A stretch of DNA of 39,925 bases from an uncultured Oscillospiraceae bacterium. GTDB taxonomy: Bacteria > Bacillota > Clostridia > Oscillospirales > Ruminococcaceae. The translations under genes and the position numbers were made by a program. Under the pieces are notes generated by a model. The model was given only the letters and a program-made list of their open reading frames with translations. It was not told the DNA's origin and ran no database searches. Every line of letters begins with the position of its first letter. Positions within the stretch are counted from its first letter, which is position 1. The stretch lies in the NCBI GenBank assembly GCA_949282975.1, contig CASDQY010000017.1, forward strand, positions 1-39,925, given 5' to 3'. Below, piece after piece: positions 24,600-33,377 of this stretch.

Positions 24600-25958
24600 T
24601 TAATCAGCGGCGTCCACATGGCCTTTGGCACAGATCACATCAATCACCTGATTGACATATTGTTCGCAGAGGTCTTTGGTGGAAGCCTCCACCATTACCC
24701 GGATCACCGGTTCTGTGCCGCTTTCCCGCACCAAGATCCGGCCGTCTTCCCCCAAAGCCTGTGCCACTTCTTCCACTGCCTTCTGCACATCGGGATCGTT
24801 TTGGGCTTCCGGCTTGCTCTTGACCCGGACGTTTTTCAGCACCTGGGGATAAATCTTTACCGGCTCCGCCAATTTGGACAAAGGCAGTTTTTTGGCCAGC
24901 ATCACTTCCATCAGCTTAATGGAGGTCATAATACCGTCGCCGGTGGTGGCATACTTGCTGAAAATCACATGGCCGGACTGTTCGCCGCCGATACGGTGAC
25001 CGTTTTTCACCATGTTTTCATAGACATATTTATCCCCCACCGCAGTCTTTTCATACTGAATGCCGGCTTCATCAAAGGCTTTGTAAAGGCCGAAATTCGA
25101 CATAACGGTGGTCACCACGGTGTTATTGGTCAGCTTGCCCTTTTCCTTCATATAGCAGCCATAGATATAGAGGATCAAATCGCCGTCGATAATCCGTCCG
25201 TCCTCCGCCACGGCGATGCAGCGGTCGGCGTCGCCGTCATAAGCAAAGCCCACGTCCAACTGGTTTTCCAGCACAAACTTGCGCAGCACGTCAATGTGGG
25301 TGGAGCCGCAGTTTTCGTTGATATTCAACCCGTCCGGCTGTGCGTTAATGACGTAAGTCTTAGCGCCCAAAGCATCGAACACGGCCTTGGCAATCTGCCA
25401 GGAGCTGCCGTTGGCACAGTCCAGCCCCACCCGTTTGCCCCGGAAGGAATGAATGGCCAGTGAGATCAAATATCCCACATACCGGTTCCGGCCGGCAATA
25501 TAGTCCACCGTGCAGCCGATTTCCCCCCGCTTTGCCAAAGGCAGTTCCGGGATTTTGCCGTCCAGGTAATCCTCCACCTTGAGGATGGTTTCCTCATCCA
25601 TTTTTTCCCCTTTTTCGTTGAGCAGCTTGATGCCGTTGTCGTAATAGGGGTTGTGACTGGCAGAGATCATAATGCCGCAGTCAAAATCTTCGGTGCGGGT
25701 GACATAGGAAACGCTGGGGGTTGTGGTAACGTGCATCAGATAGGCGTCTGCACCGGAAGAAGTAAGCCCCGCCGCCAAAGCGTATTCAAACATATAGGAG
25801 GAACGCCGGGTATCCTTGCCGATCACTACCTGACATTTTTTGCCCCGGTTGGCGCCGTAATACCAACCCAAAAACCGGCCGATCTTTACGGCGTGGTCAT
25901 AAGTCAATGTGACATTGGCTTCCCCTCGAAAGCCGTCGGTGCCGAAATACTTGCCCAT
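24600..25958 (-). CDS. glmM: Phosphoglucosamine mutase
   Basis: Interconverts glucosamine-6-phosphate and glucosamine-1-phosphate for UDP-GlcNAc and cell-wall synthesis. The 452 residues show the start GKYFGTDGFRG, the phosphoserine motif ISASHNPYYDNG with S101, the metal loop DGDADRCI near residue 240, and the phosphate-binding RESGTEPVIRVMVE. Length matches GlmM; the serine loop and GTDGFRG start separate it from phosphomannomutases. Single-gene unit with promoter and terminator. Confidence 0.96.
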   Translation of the reverse strand: MGKYFGTDGFRGEANVTLTYDHAVKIGRFLGWYYGANRGKKCQVVIGKDTRRSSYMFEYALAAGLTSSGADAYLMHVTTTPSVSYVTRTEDFDCGIMISASHNPYYDNGIKLLNEKGEKMDEETILKVEDYLDGKIPELPLAKRGEIGCTVDYIAGRNRYVGYLISLAIHSFRGKRVGLDCANGSSWQIAKAVFDALGAKTYVINAQPDGLNINENCGSTHIDVLRKFVLENQLDVGFAYDGDADRCIAVAEDGRIIDGDLILYIYGCYMKEKGKLTNNTVVTTVMSNFGLYKAFDEAGIQYEKTAVGDKYVYENMVKNGHRIGGEQSGHVIFSKYATTGDGIMTSIKLMEVMLAKKLPLSKLAEPVKIYPQVLKNVRVKSKPEAQNDPDVQKAVEEVAQALGEDGRILVRESGTEPVIRVMVEASTKDLCEQYVNQVIDVICAKGHVDAAD

Positions 25959-26036
25959 GCTCTTTCACCAATCCTTATTCAAATTTTGTATTCCACTGTA
26001 TGTTTTACAGAAATATGCCATGCGTAATCCTGTAAC

Positions 26037-26065
26037 AGTGTAGCATTTCTGTTCTTTTCCGTCAA
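26037..26065 (-). promoter_or_regulatory. Probable promoter of glmM
   Basis: TTGACG (26060-26065), 17-bp spacer, TACACT (26037-26042) on the minus strand. No clear terminator was found between this promoter and the upstream ABC gene stop, so read-through is possible. Confidence 0.65.
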
Positions 26066-26084
26066 GGAAATTTCAAGGCGGAAA

Positions 26085-27884
26085 TCAGCTTAACTCAAGC
26101 ATTCCGGTATAAAGCCGGTAATATACGCCTTTTTGTGCCAGGAGTTCCTTATGACTGCCCCGCTCTACAATCCGGCCATCCTCCAACACCATGATAGCAT
26201 CGGCATTGCGCACGGTGCTCAGCCGATGGGCGATGACAAATACCGTCCGCCCTTCCATCAGCTGATCCATCCCCTTTTCGATGAGGGCTTCCGTGCGGGT
26301 GTCGATGGAAGAGGTGGCCTCATCCAGCACCAATACCGGCGGATCCGCCACTGCCGCACGGGCAATGGCCAATAGCTGCCGCTGCCCCTGGGAGAGATTG
26401 GCCCCATCGGAACGCACCGGGGTTTCATAGCCCTGAGGCAGGCGGCGGATGAAGGAATCTGCATTGGCAATTTTAGCGGCGGCTTCGATTTCTTCCTGGG
26501 TGGCGTCCAGCTTGCCGAAACGGATGTTATCGGCGATGGTGCCGGTGAACAGATGGGTATCCTGAAGCACCATACCCAGACTCCGGCGGAGAGATTCCTT
26601 TTTGATCTCCTTCACATCAAAGCCGTCGTAAACAATCTCCCCCTGCTGGACGTCGTAAAACCGGTTGATCAGGTTGGTGATGGTGGTTTTTCCGGCGCCG
26701 GTGGACCCCACAAAGGCAATTTTCTGGCCGGGCTTGGCGTAAAGGCTGATGTCATGAAGGATGATGCGGCCCGGATTGTATCCAAAGCTTACCTGCTTTA
26801 GCCGCACATCCCCCCGCAAAGGAACGGTGCTGCCGTCCTGCCGCTGCCAGGCCCAGCCTGTGTTTGCCTGCACAAGCGACACAGTCCCTTTATCCCGTTC
26901 CGGGCGCTCGTCCATCACACGGAACACCCGCTCGGCGCCGGCCAAAGCGGCCAGCAGAAAATTGCTCTGCTGGGTAAATTGGTTGATGGGGGCTGCCGCC
27001 TGGCGGACGAACACCAGATAGCTTGCCAGGCTTCCCACATCGGTCCAGCCATAAAGGGCCATGATGCCGCCCAACACCGCCACAATGGCATAGTTGATAT
27101 AAGAGATACTGACCACGGCGGGAATCATGGTGCCGGCATAGGCCTGGGCGCCGGTTCCCGCTTTGCGCAGGGCTTCGTTTTTGGCCCGGAAGGTTTCCAG
27201 ATTGGCCTGTTCGTGATGAAACACCTTCACCACTTTTTGTCCGTTGACCATCTCTTCAATATAGCCGTCCAGGTCGCCCAAACTGTTTTGCTGACTGGCG
27301 TAATAGGCTTTGCTGCGCTTTCCGCTGAAGCGGATGTACCAGAACATCACCCCATAGCACACAGTGACAATTAAAGAAAGCTGCCAGTTTAACAGATAGA
27401 GGATCACCAGCGTGCCTGCCATCTGAATAAAGGATTGAATCAGCATGGCAAAGCTGTTGTTTAAGGCATCGGAGATGGTATCCACATCGTTGGTGAAATA
27501 GCTCATAATATCCCCATGCCGGTGCCGGTCAAAATATTTCAGGGGCAGGGTTTGCAGATGGGAAAACAGGTCCCGGCGGATGTCATAGAGCACCTTTTGG
27601 GCGGCTTTCACCATGATCTGGGTGTAGCCGTAAGCGGTCAGCACCCCGATGATATAGATTGCCGTGGTAAGCAGCACGCCACGGATCAATTCGTTCCAGC
27701 TTCCGGCCGTAAGGTGATTGACCACCGGACGAATCATATAGGTGCCCAGAAGGTTGGCCAAAGAGCTGACGCTGACCAAAACCGCCACTGCCAAAAACAG
27801 CAGCTTATGCCGCCCCAGATAGGAGAGGAGAGAACCAAGGGTGTACCCCAAATTTTTCGGCTTTCTGCCGCTGAGCTGTCTCAT
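26085..27884 (-). CDS. ABC exporter half-transporter, second subunit (MdlB/BmrA-like)
   Basis: Membrane export pump subunit with fused membrane and ATPase domains. The 599 residues have six N-terminal membrane helices, Walker A GSTGAGKTT near 395, the signature NLSQGQRQLLAIARA, and Walker B VLVLDEATSSID followed by a switch histidine (IAHRLST). Both core nucleotide motifs are canonical. The ATG overlaps the stop of the partner gene by 4 bp (ATGA), typical of heterodimeric exporters. Substrate unknown; a MarR gene heads the operon. Confidence 0.93.
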   Translation of the reverse strand: MRQLSGRKPKNLGYTLGSLLSYLGRHKLLFLAVAVLVSVSSLANLLGTYMIRPVVNHLTAGSWNELIRGVLLTTAIYIIGVLTAYGYTQIMVKAAQKVLYDIRRDLFSHLQTLPLKYFDRHRHGDIMSYFTNDVDTISDALNNSFAMLIQSFIQMAGTLVILYLLNWQLSLIVTVCYGVMFWYIRFSGKRSKAYYASQQNSLGDLDGYIEEMVNGQKVVKVFHHEQANLETFRAKNEALRKAGTGAQAYAGTMIPAVVSISYINYAIVAVLGGIMALYGWTDVGSLASYLVFVRQAAAPINQFTQQSNFLLAALAGAERVFRVMDERPERDKGTVSLVQANTGWAWQRQDGSTVPLRGDVRLKQVSFGYNPGRIILHDISLYAKPGQKIAFVGSTGAGKTTITNLINRFYDVQQGEIVYDGFDVKEIKKESLRRSLGMVLQDTHLFTGTIADNIRFGKLDATQEEIEAAAKIANADSFIRRLPQGYETPVRSDGANLSQGQRQLLAIARAAVADPPVLVLDEATSSIDTRTEALIEKGMDQLMEGRTVFVIAHRLSTVRNADAIMVLEDGRIVERGSHKELLAQKGVYYRLYTGMLELS

Positions 27885-29620
27885 GAAGCGTCCGCCCCCT
27901 TTCCCTGAAACTGCGAATCGTATATTTCCTGATAGATGGGATCTGTTTTCAGCAGGCTTTGGTGATTGCCCACGGCGTGGACGGCTCCGTCCTCCAGAAT
28001 CACAATTTGATCGGCTTCCAACACCGAAGTCACCCGCTGGGCAATGATGATTTTGGTCACATCGGTGAGCTTCGCTAAAGAGGCCCGGATTTTGGCTTCG
28101 GTAGCGGTATCCACAGCGCTGGTGGAGTCGTCAAAAATCAACACCTTGGGGTGTTTGAGCAAAGTGCGGGCAATGCAGAGCCGCTGTTTCTGGCCGCCGG
28201 AGAGGTTGACGCCCCCCTGCCCCAGATCGGTATCCAGACCTTTGGGCATCTTTTCCAGAAATTCATCGGCGCAGGCCTGGCGGCAAGCCTGCCAAAGCTG
28301 CTCCTCCGTGGCGGCAGAATTTCCCCACAAAAGATTATCCCGCACGGTGCCGGAAAACAGCACATTTTTTTGCAGCACAATCCCCACCCCATCTCGAAGG
28401 GATTGGAGATCGTAATCCCGAACATCCACTCCCCCAACCAAAACACGGCCCTGGGTGGCATCATAAAGCCGGGGGATCAGCTGCACTAGGGTGGTTTTTG
28501 CAGAACCGGTTCCGCCCAGAATGCCGATGGTCCGGCCGGGCGCAAAATGGAGGTTGACATTGGACAGGGCGAATTCTTTGGCTTTTACATGATATTTGAA
28601 GGAGACATTTTCAAAGTCCACTCCTCCGTGTTCTACTGTGGTTTTCCCATGGGCGGGCGAAGTGAGGGTCACTTCTTCCTCCAGCACCTGGCAGACCCGC
28701 CGGGCGCTGGCCAAAGAACGGGTAAGCAGCAAAAACACATTGGAAATCAGCATCAGGGAATTCATCACCTGAAACACATAGCTCAAAAATCCGGTAAGCT
28801 GGCCGACCTGAAGGGTATTTTGCAGCACCATGCTGCCCCCAAACCACATGATCAGCACAAGGCAGAGATACATCACAAACTGAAACGCAGGAAGGTTCAG
28901 CACCGCATAGTGGAAGGTTTTTCGGCTTTGCCGGGTGAGGGTTTGGTTGACCTCCTGAAATTTTTCTTCTTCATATTCCCCCCGCACAAACGCTTTGACA
29001 GCACGGATGGCTGTCAAATTTTCCTGGACCACGTTATTTAACCGGTCCACCGCCCGTTGAAGCCAGCGGTACATGGGGGCAATTTTGCGGACAATGTAAA
29101 ACAGAATGCAGCCTAAAATCGGCGCACAGACCACAAATACCAGGGCCAGCAGCGGATTCATCCAAAAGGAAAGCCCTATCCCCATCAGCAGCATGATGGG
29201 GCTTCGCACCAATGGACGAAACCCGCCGTTGATAGCGTTTTGCAGCACCGTGACATCAGAAGTCATGCGAGTGACCAAGGAAGAGGTTTCAAAGTGATCC
29301 AGATTGGAGAAGGAAAAATCCTGCACCTTTTCGTACTGCGCCTGGCGGATTTCTGCGCCCCAGCCATAGGCTGCTTTGGCGGCAAAGCGGGAATACAGCA
29401 GGCCGGTGATCAAAGAAAGCAGGGCGCAGATCCCCATCTGGATTCCCTTCTGCCAGATATAAGAAATATCATGATTCACCACTCCCACATCAATCAGATC
29501 CGCCATCAGCAATGGAATCAGCAGTTCAAAAAAGGTCTCCACCACAATCAAGGCGGCGCCGATGATCATATCTTTTCGGTATGGGCCAAGATAGGAAAGC
29601 AGCCGCTTTAAATCCTGCAT
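27881..29620 (-). CDS. ABC exporter half-transporter, first subunit (MdlA-like)
   Basis: Partner subunit of 579 residues with six membrane helices, Walker A GGTGSAKTT (the usual second G is A), signature NLSGGQKQRLCIARTL, and Walker B VLIFDDSTSAVDT. The residue after Walker B is D where the catalytic glutamate normally stands, and the switch position reads IAQRVTS with Q instead of H. These changes mark one degenerate ATP site, as in heterodimeric exporters such as BmrCD. ATG at 29620 follows AAGGAGG by 7 nt; it overlaps marR by 13 bp. The longer frame upstream lies in marR. Confidence 0.93.
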   Translation of the reverse strand: MQDLKRLLSYLGPYRKDMIIGAALIVVETFFELLIPLLMADLIDVGVVNHDISYIWQKGIQMGICALLSLITGLLYSRFAAKAAYGWGAEIRQAQYEKVQDFSFSNLDHFETSSLVTRMTSDVTVLQNAINGGFRPLVRSPIMLLMGIGLSFWMNPLLALVFVVCAPILGCILFYIVRKIAPMYRWLQRAVDRLNNVVQENLTAIRAVKAFVRGEYEEEKFQEVNQTLTRQSRKTFHYAVLNLPAFQFVMYLCLVLIMWFGGSMVLQNTLQVGQLTGFLSYVFQVMNSLMLISNVFLLLTRSLASARRVCQVLEEEVTLTSPAHGKTTVEHGGVDFENVSFKYHVKAKEFALSNVNLHFAPGRTIGILGGTGSAKTTLVQLIPRLYDATQGRVLVGGVDVRDYDLQSLRDGVGIVLQKNVLFSGTVRDNLLWGNSAATEEQLWQACRQACADEFLEKMPKGLDTDLGQGGVNLSGGQKQRLCIARTLLKHPKVLIFDDSTSAVDTATEAKIRASLAKLTDVTKIIIAQRVTSVLEADQIVILEDGAVHAVGNHQSLLKTDPIYQEIYDSQFQGKGADAS

Positions 29621-30054
29621 GAACGTTCCTCCTTCTCTTTTTGGAAATTCAGATAGATGCGGGAAAGATAGGAAAAGAGCGCTTCTTTTTCCGACGCAGA
29701 AAATCCCCGCAGCAATGCTTCTTCCATGGCCCGGCAATGGCCGTTCCAGACATGGTAAGCCTGTTTTCCCTTTTCGGTAATTTCCACCCGGTTGCAGCGG
29801 CGGCTGGATGCCTGGATGCGCCGGGTTACAAAGCCTTCCCGCTCCATGCCGTCCAGCATTCGGGAAACGGCGGCGGAATCAATTTCAAAATAATCCGCCA
29901 ATTCCCGCTGGCGGCAGGGGCCGTAAACCACCAGGTATTCCAGCAGTTTGGGCTGTCCCGGCTCCAATCCATCCACCTTGCTCAGCCCGGCACGGAGATA
30001 ATTACGCTGGGCCAGAGAAGCCCGATATAAAAGCATATGAAAACGGTCTTCCAT
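29608..30054 (-). CDS. MarR-family transcriptional regulator
   Basis: A 148-residue winged-helix regulator. RQRELADYFEIDSAAVSRMLDGMEREGFVTRR (about 68-100) is the helix-turn-helix and wing start, and RRCNRVEITEKGKQAY is the wing and following helix. It heads the operon with the two ABC subunits and is likely their local repressor; a palindrome at the start of transcription is a candidate operator. GGAGGG lies 6 nt before the ATG. Confidence 0.92.
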   Translation of the reverse strand: MEDRFHMLLYRASLAQRNYLRAGLSKVDGLEPGQPKLLEYLVVYGPCRQRELADYFEIDSAAVSRMLDGMEREGFVTRRIQASSRRCNRVEITEKGKQAYHVWNGHCRAMEEALLRGFSASEKEALFSYLSRIYLNFQKEKEERSCRI

Positions 30055-30085
30055 TCCGATCCCTCCATTGTTGATAAGGCAACAG

Positions 30086-30097
30086 TTGATATGTCAA
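30086..30097 (-). promoter_or_regulatory. Candidate MarR operator
   Basis: TTGATATGTCAA, arms TTGA/TCAA around four bases, adjoins the -10 box; a related GTTGATAAGGCAAC lies just downstream. The position suits autorepression. Binding is inferred. Confidence 0.5.
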
Positions 30098-30125
30098 TTA
30101 TAGCAAGAGAAACCGGAAAGCGCAA
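30097..30125 (-). promoter_or_regulatory. Probable promoter of the marR-ABC operon
   Basis: TTGCGC (30120-30125), 17-bp spacer, TATAAT (30097-30102) on the minus strand. Confidence 0.75.
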
Positions 30126-30182
30126 GGCAGATCCTGAACAACGAAAAGGATATGGGGCAAATTTCTTAAAATAAGAAAGAAT

Positions 30183-30208
30183 CTGCCGCCGCAAAATTGC
30201 GGCGGCAG
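30183..30208 (-). terminator. Intrinsic terminator after the TepA gene
   Basis: GC-rich inverted repeat, CTGCCGCCGC against GCGGCGGCAG, around AAAATT, followed on the minus strand by ATTCTTTCTTATTTT. It lies 6 bp after the stop codon. Confidence 0.85.
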
Positions 30209-30214
30209 GTGGTT

Positions 30215-30925
30215 TTACTCCGATTCCGTTTGAGACGGCGTCGATGCCGGGGCTGCGGCTTCAATTAACCGGTACAATTCTTTTAAGGCATCCTGCAAGC
30301 TGCCCACCCGGTCAATCAATCCTTCTTCCACTGCCTGATCGCCGGAAAGGATGACCCCCATATCCAAAGCCTGGTCCCCCACTGTCATCATCAGTTGATT
30401 GAGGCGGGCCGCAGTGATCCGGGAATGATCGGAGATAAACCGAACAATCCGTTGCTGCATTTTTTCAAAATGGGCAAAACTCTGACGCACTCCCACCACA
30501 GTGCCGGTGGTGCGCACCGGATGAACGGTCATGGTGGCGCTGGGGACAATAAAGGAGGTTTTTGCGCTGACCGCCAAAGGGACCCCGATGGAGTGCCCGC
30601 CCCCCAGCACCAGGGACACCGTGGGTTTTGCCATTCCGGCAATGAGTTCAGCCATAGCCAAACCAGCTTCCACGTCCCCGCCGATGGTGTTGAGCAAAAT
30701 CAACAGCCCTTCCACTTGGTTGTCCTCTTCGATTGCCACCAACTGGGGCAAAATATGTTCGTATTTGGTGGTTTTATTGTTGGAGGGCAAAAGATAGTGC
30801 CCCTCAATCTGACCGATGATGGACAAGCACTGAACAGCGTGCTTTCCTCCCACCCGCACCAAGCCAAAATCCACAATATCCTGACGCTGTTGTTCCAGTT
30901 CTTCCGGCTGAAACGTTTCACACAT
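30215..30925 (-). CDS. tepA: ClpP-like serine protease, TepA/YmfB type
   Basis: Crotonase-fold protein related to ClpP; Bacillus TepA has been linked to secretion of some pre-proteins. The 236 residues show LLNTIGGDVEAGLAMAEL, the nucleophile region GGGHSIGVPLAVS with S112, and the histidine motif TMTVHPVR with H135. The serine context (GHSIG) differs from ClpP (GxASM). The ATG at 30925 has GGGGGAA 5 nt upstream; the longer frame runs through the upstream terminator. Its own promoter is only weakly visible. Confidence 0.88.
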   Translation of the reverse strand: MCETFQPEELEQQRQDIVDFGLVRVGGKHAVQCLSIIGQIEGHYLLPSNNKTTKYEHILPQLVAIEEDNQVEGLLILLNTIGGDVEAGLAMAELIAGMAKPTVSLVLGGGHSIGVPLAVSAKTSFIVPSATMTVHPVRTTGTVVGVRQSFAHFEKMQQRIVRFISDHSRITAARLNQLMMTVGDQALDMGVILSGDQAVEEGLIDRVGSLQDALKELYRLIEAAAPASTPSQTESE

Positions 30926-30949
30926 AAGAATTCCCCCTGATTTTTGGTT

Positions 30950-30979
30950 AGTATGGGTAATACAGGGAGAGATATGCAA
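30950..30979 (-). promoter_or_regulatory. Weak candidate promoter of the TepA gene
   Basis: TTGCAT (30974-30979), 18-bp spacer, CATACT (30950-30955) on the minus strand, just after the terminator hairpin of the upstream gene. Confidence 0.4.
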
Positions 30980-31011
30980 AGCAGCCCCTGCTCTTTCAAA
31001 CAGGGGCTGCT
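30980..31011 (-). terminator. Probable terminator after the cytidylate-kinase-like gene
   Basis: Perfect 11-bp stem AGCAGCCCCTG/CAGGGGCTGCT with a 10-nt loop. The minus-strand tail (TTTGCATATC) is only weakly T-rich. Confidence 0.65.
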
Positions 31012-31063
31012 GTTTCTGCAATGTTTCAGGTTCTATGCTCGAAGGATGAAAAGCCCATTTACT

Positions 31064-31702
31064 TTACAGATCAATCCGCCGCAGCTTAAAATCCTTGCGA
31101 ATCTTTACAAAATCCGCAATCATCTGGGCGCAGCCTTCCACACCGATTTCACTGCTGGACAGGCTGAGATCGTAATACTCCGCCTTCCCCCAGCGGCGCT
31201 GGGTGTTGCGGTTGTAGTAACTGGCCCGGCGGCGGTCTGTTTTATAAATATCCGCCTCCGCTTCTCTGGCATTGACCTGATGGAGCCGCTTGATGCGGTT
31301 AATCCTGGCGTTGATCTCAGAATGGATGAACACCTTTACTACATTTGGCTGATTGCGCAGCACAAAATCAGCGCACCGCCCCACGAAAATGCAGGAACCC
31401 TGGGCAGCATACTCCCGAATAATTTCGCTTTGCGCAGCAAACAATTTGTCGCTGAGCGGAAGGGTGCTGGGATCGGTGATATTGCTGCCGGATTTCATCA
31501 CCAGATTGTAGAGCAGGCTGTTGGAGGCTGTTTCGTCCACATTTTCCAGCAGCTTTAAATCAATGCCGCTTCTGGCAGCCGCAACGGTTTGCAATTCACG
31601 GTCATACAGCGGGATGCCCATCTGTTGAGAAAGCAGCACACCGGTTTCCCGTCCGCCGCTGCCATACTGCCGACTGATGGTAATGATCAGGTTTTGATTC
31701 AT
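31064..31702 (-). CDS. Cytidylate-kinase-like family protein
   Basis: A 212-residue P-loop protein of the cytidylate-kinase-like family common in Firmicutes. The N-terminus IITISRQYGSGGRETG carries the P-loop at about residues 13-21, followed by LYDRELQ; AAQGSCIFVGRCADFVL and the Arg-rich region RRASYYNRNT fit the lid and LID-like parts. It is not the housekeeping Cmk by sequence, and its nucleotide or other substrate is unknown. ATG at 31702 has GGAGG 9 nt upstream. Confidence 0.85.
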   Translation of the reverse strand: MNQNLIITISRQYGSGGRETGVLLSQQMGIPLYDRELQTVAAARSGIDLKLLENVDETASNSLLYNLVMKSGSNITDPSTLPLSDKLFAAQSEIIREYAAQGSCIFVGRCADFVLRNQPNVVKVFIHSEINARINRIKRLHQVNAREAEADIYKTDRRRASYYNRNTQRRWGKAEYYDLSLSSSEIGVEGCAQMIADFVKIRKDFKLRRIDL

Positions 31703-31760
31703 GGGATTCAGCCTCCTTTTTCTTGGTCGTTTTCTGAAAAATCCTGATGTCAACGCCCAA

Positions 31761-31786
31761 AAAGGCTATCGCAAGGGACAGCCTTT
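31761..31786 (-). terminator. Intrinsic terminator after the second alcohol dehydrogenase
   Basis: Minus-strand stem AAAGGCTGTC/GATAGCCTTT with loop CCTTGC and a TTGGG tail that continues the final T-run. Confidence 0.75.
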
Positions 31787-31813
31787 CTGGGGAAAACTAT
31801 TTGCAATGGCAAA

Positions 31814-32995
31814 TTAGAAGTCTACTTCGTCGCCGTAGTAGATGCAGGTCAGCAGCTTTTCCATCTCTTCCTGAGAGGGCTGACGGGGGTTGGAGCCGGT
31901 GCAGGCGTCGCCGATGGCGTTGGTGGCGATGTTGCTGAGTTTTTCTTTGAATTCATCTTCCACAATGCCGAAGTCCTTGAGGGTCTTGGGGATGTTGAGA
32001 ATTACGTTATAGGAGTCAATCTTATCCCGCAGAGCCTGAATCAACTCTTCGGTGGTGCTGCCTTCCAGGCCCACAAACTTGGCGATGTTGGCATACCGCT
32101 TTGCAGCTACCTCATCCTTTGCATTGTACTTGATGACATAGGGCAGATAGATGGCATTGGCTTCGCCGTGAGGAATATGGCCGGTGGAGAAAGCGGCACC
32201 GGTCTTGTGCGCCATGGAATGTACGATGCCCAGCAGAGCATTGGAGAAAGCCATACCGGCCATGCACTGTGCATAGTGCATCTTTTCCCGAGCGACCTTA
32301 TCGCCCTTGAAGGAATCCGGCAGATATTCAAACACCATCTGGATGGCCCGCAGCGCCAGCGCATCGGTGAACTCGCAGTTTACCGTGGACACATAGGCTT
32401 CGATGGCATGGGTCAGAGCATCCATACCGGTGTGTGCGGTTAATTTCGCAGGCATGGTCTGAGCCAAATCCGGATCCACGATGGCCACATCGGGAGTGAT
32501 GTTGAAGTCGGCCAGAGGATACTTAATGCCCTTTTCATAATCGGTGATGACGCTGAAAGCGGTCACTTCGGTAGCAGTACCGGAAGTAGAGGGGATGGCG
32601 CAGAACTTCGCCTTGGTCCGCAGAGTGGGGAAGCTGAAGGGGGTGATCAGATCTTCAAAAGTGATATCCGGATATTCATAGAACGCCCACATGGCCTTGG
32701 CCGCATCAATGGGAGAACCGCCGCCCATGGAAATGATCCAGTCCGGCTCAAATTCCTGCATGGCCTTGGCGCCCTTCATCACCGTTTCCACGCTGGGGTC
32801 GGGCTCGACGTTTTCAAACAGCTGAACTTCCATGCCGGCTTCTTTTAAGTACTCCAACGCTTTGTCTACAAAGCCGAACCGCTTCATAGAACCGCCGCCC
32901 AGCACCAGGATAGCCTTTTTCCCTTTCAGGTTTTTCAGCTCTTCCAAGCATCCTGCTCCATGATAAATGTCTCTCGGTAAAGTAAAACGTGCCAT
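31814..32995 (-). CDS. Iron-containing alcohol dehydrogenase, butanol-dehydrogenase-like
   Basis: NAD(P)H-dependent alcohol/aldehyde oxidoreductase, likely fermentative. The 393 residues include SMGGGSPIDAAKAMW (about 89-103), STSGTATEVTAFSVI, VDPDLAQTMP, and metal ligands D192, H196 (MDALTHAIEA), H259 (GIVHSMAH) and the His of IPHG (H276). The three-residue insertion before IPHG is common in clostridial butanol-type enzymes. ATG at 32995 is set by GGAGG 8 nt upstream; the frame runs 62 codons further upstream across the promoter, which I discard. It is only distantly similar to the dehydrogenase at 13529. Confidence 0.93.
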   Translation of the reverse strand: MARFTLPRDIYHGAGCLEELKNLKGKKAILVLGGGSMKRFGFVDKALEYLKEAGMEVQLFENVEPDPSVETVMKGAKAMQEFEPDWIISMGGGSPIDAAKAMWAFYEYPDITFEDLITPFSFPTLRTKAKFCAIPSTSGTATEVTAFSVITDYEKGIKYPLADFNITPDVAIVDPDLAQTMPAKLTAHTGMDALTHAIEAYVSTVNCEFTDALALRAIQMVFEYLPDSFKGDKVAREKMHYAQCMAGMAFSNALLGIVHSMAHKTGAAFSTGHIPHGEANAIYLPYVIKYNAKDEVAAKRYANIAKFVGLEGSTTEELIQALRDKIDSYNVILNIPKTLKDFGIVEDEFKEKLSNIATNAIGDACTGSNPRQPSQEEMEKLLTCIYYGDEVDF

Positions 32996-33074
32996 AATAA
33001 TTACCTCCAATTTTTGCACATCTTTTGGGTGTACAGCTTTCGAGGGGGTCTTTTGAATCCCCACGTCCAACCCT

Positions 33075-33103
33075 AGAATAGCACTTTGTTTCCCGTTTTT
33101 CAA
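33075..33103 (-). promoter_or_regulatory. Promoter of the second alcohol dehydrogenase
   Basis: TTGAAA (33098-33103), 17-bp spacer, TATTCT (33075-33080) on the minus strand, about 70 nt leader. Confidence 0.7.
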
Positions 33104-33319
33104 CGAATCCCGGAAGAATTTTTCATTTTCTCCGTTTGTGATAAATTTAACGAATTTATTTGTGCAGATTGACGGTTTCACTTCAAAAAATTTTTATATT
33201 TTAGATAAGATAACGTCAAATTTGACTGTTTTGCTTATTTTTAAAACGTTTTTGTTCTTTCTATCACATTTGTGATTTTGGGGAAATTTCCGTTTTCCCG
33301 GCGATTTGGCCGGGATTTC
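33104..33319. other. AT-rich intergenic region with three palindromes, no gene seen
   Basis: The 382-bp gap between the divergent dehydrogenase and nitrilase genes is much more AT-rich than its surroundings. It contains ATAAATT-N5-AATTTAT (33141-33159), the perfect GTCAAATTTGAC (33215-33226), ATCACA-TT-TGTGAT (33263-33276) and a CCCGGC/GCCGGG hairpin (33297-33314). The octamer TTTGTGAT occurs twice. No coding frame with a ribosome site was found. The first palindrome lies about 40 bp upstream of the dehydrogenase -35 box. Confidence 0.55.
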
Positions 33320-33348
33320 TTGCCGAAAAAGAAGCGATCCTTTATAAT
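33320..33348 (+). promoter_or_regulatory. Promoter of the nitrilase-family gene
   Basis: TTGCCG (33320-33325), 17-bp spacer, TATAAT (33343-33348), 29 bp before the ATG. Confidence 0.72.
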
Positions 33349-33377
33349 GGAAAAATAAACAGAAGGAGGGATTTTTC

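Noticed and set aside
24446..26084. Riboswitch or glmS-type ribozyme near glmM or bioY
   Set aside because: The leaders are short and show only promoter, operator and terminator elements; no conserved riboswitch core was recognised.
33141..33159. Possible Rex redox operator before the alcohol dehydrogenase
   Set aside because: TTGTGATAAATTTAACGAA resembles a Rex half-site, but the second half does not match and the true symmetry is ATAAATT/AATTTAT; kept only as an unassigned palindrome.
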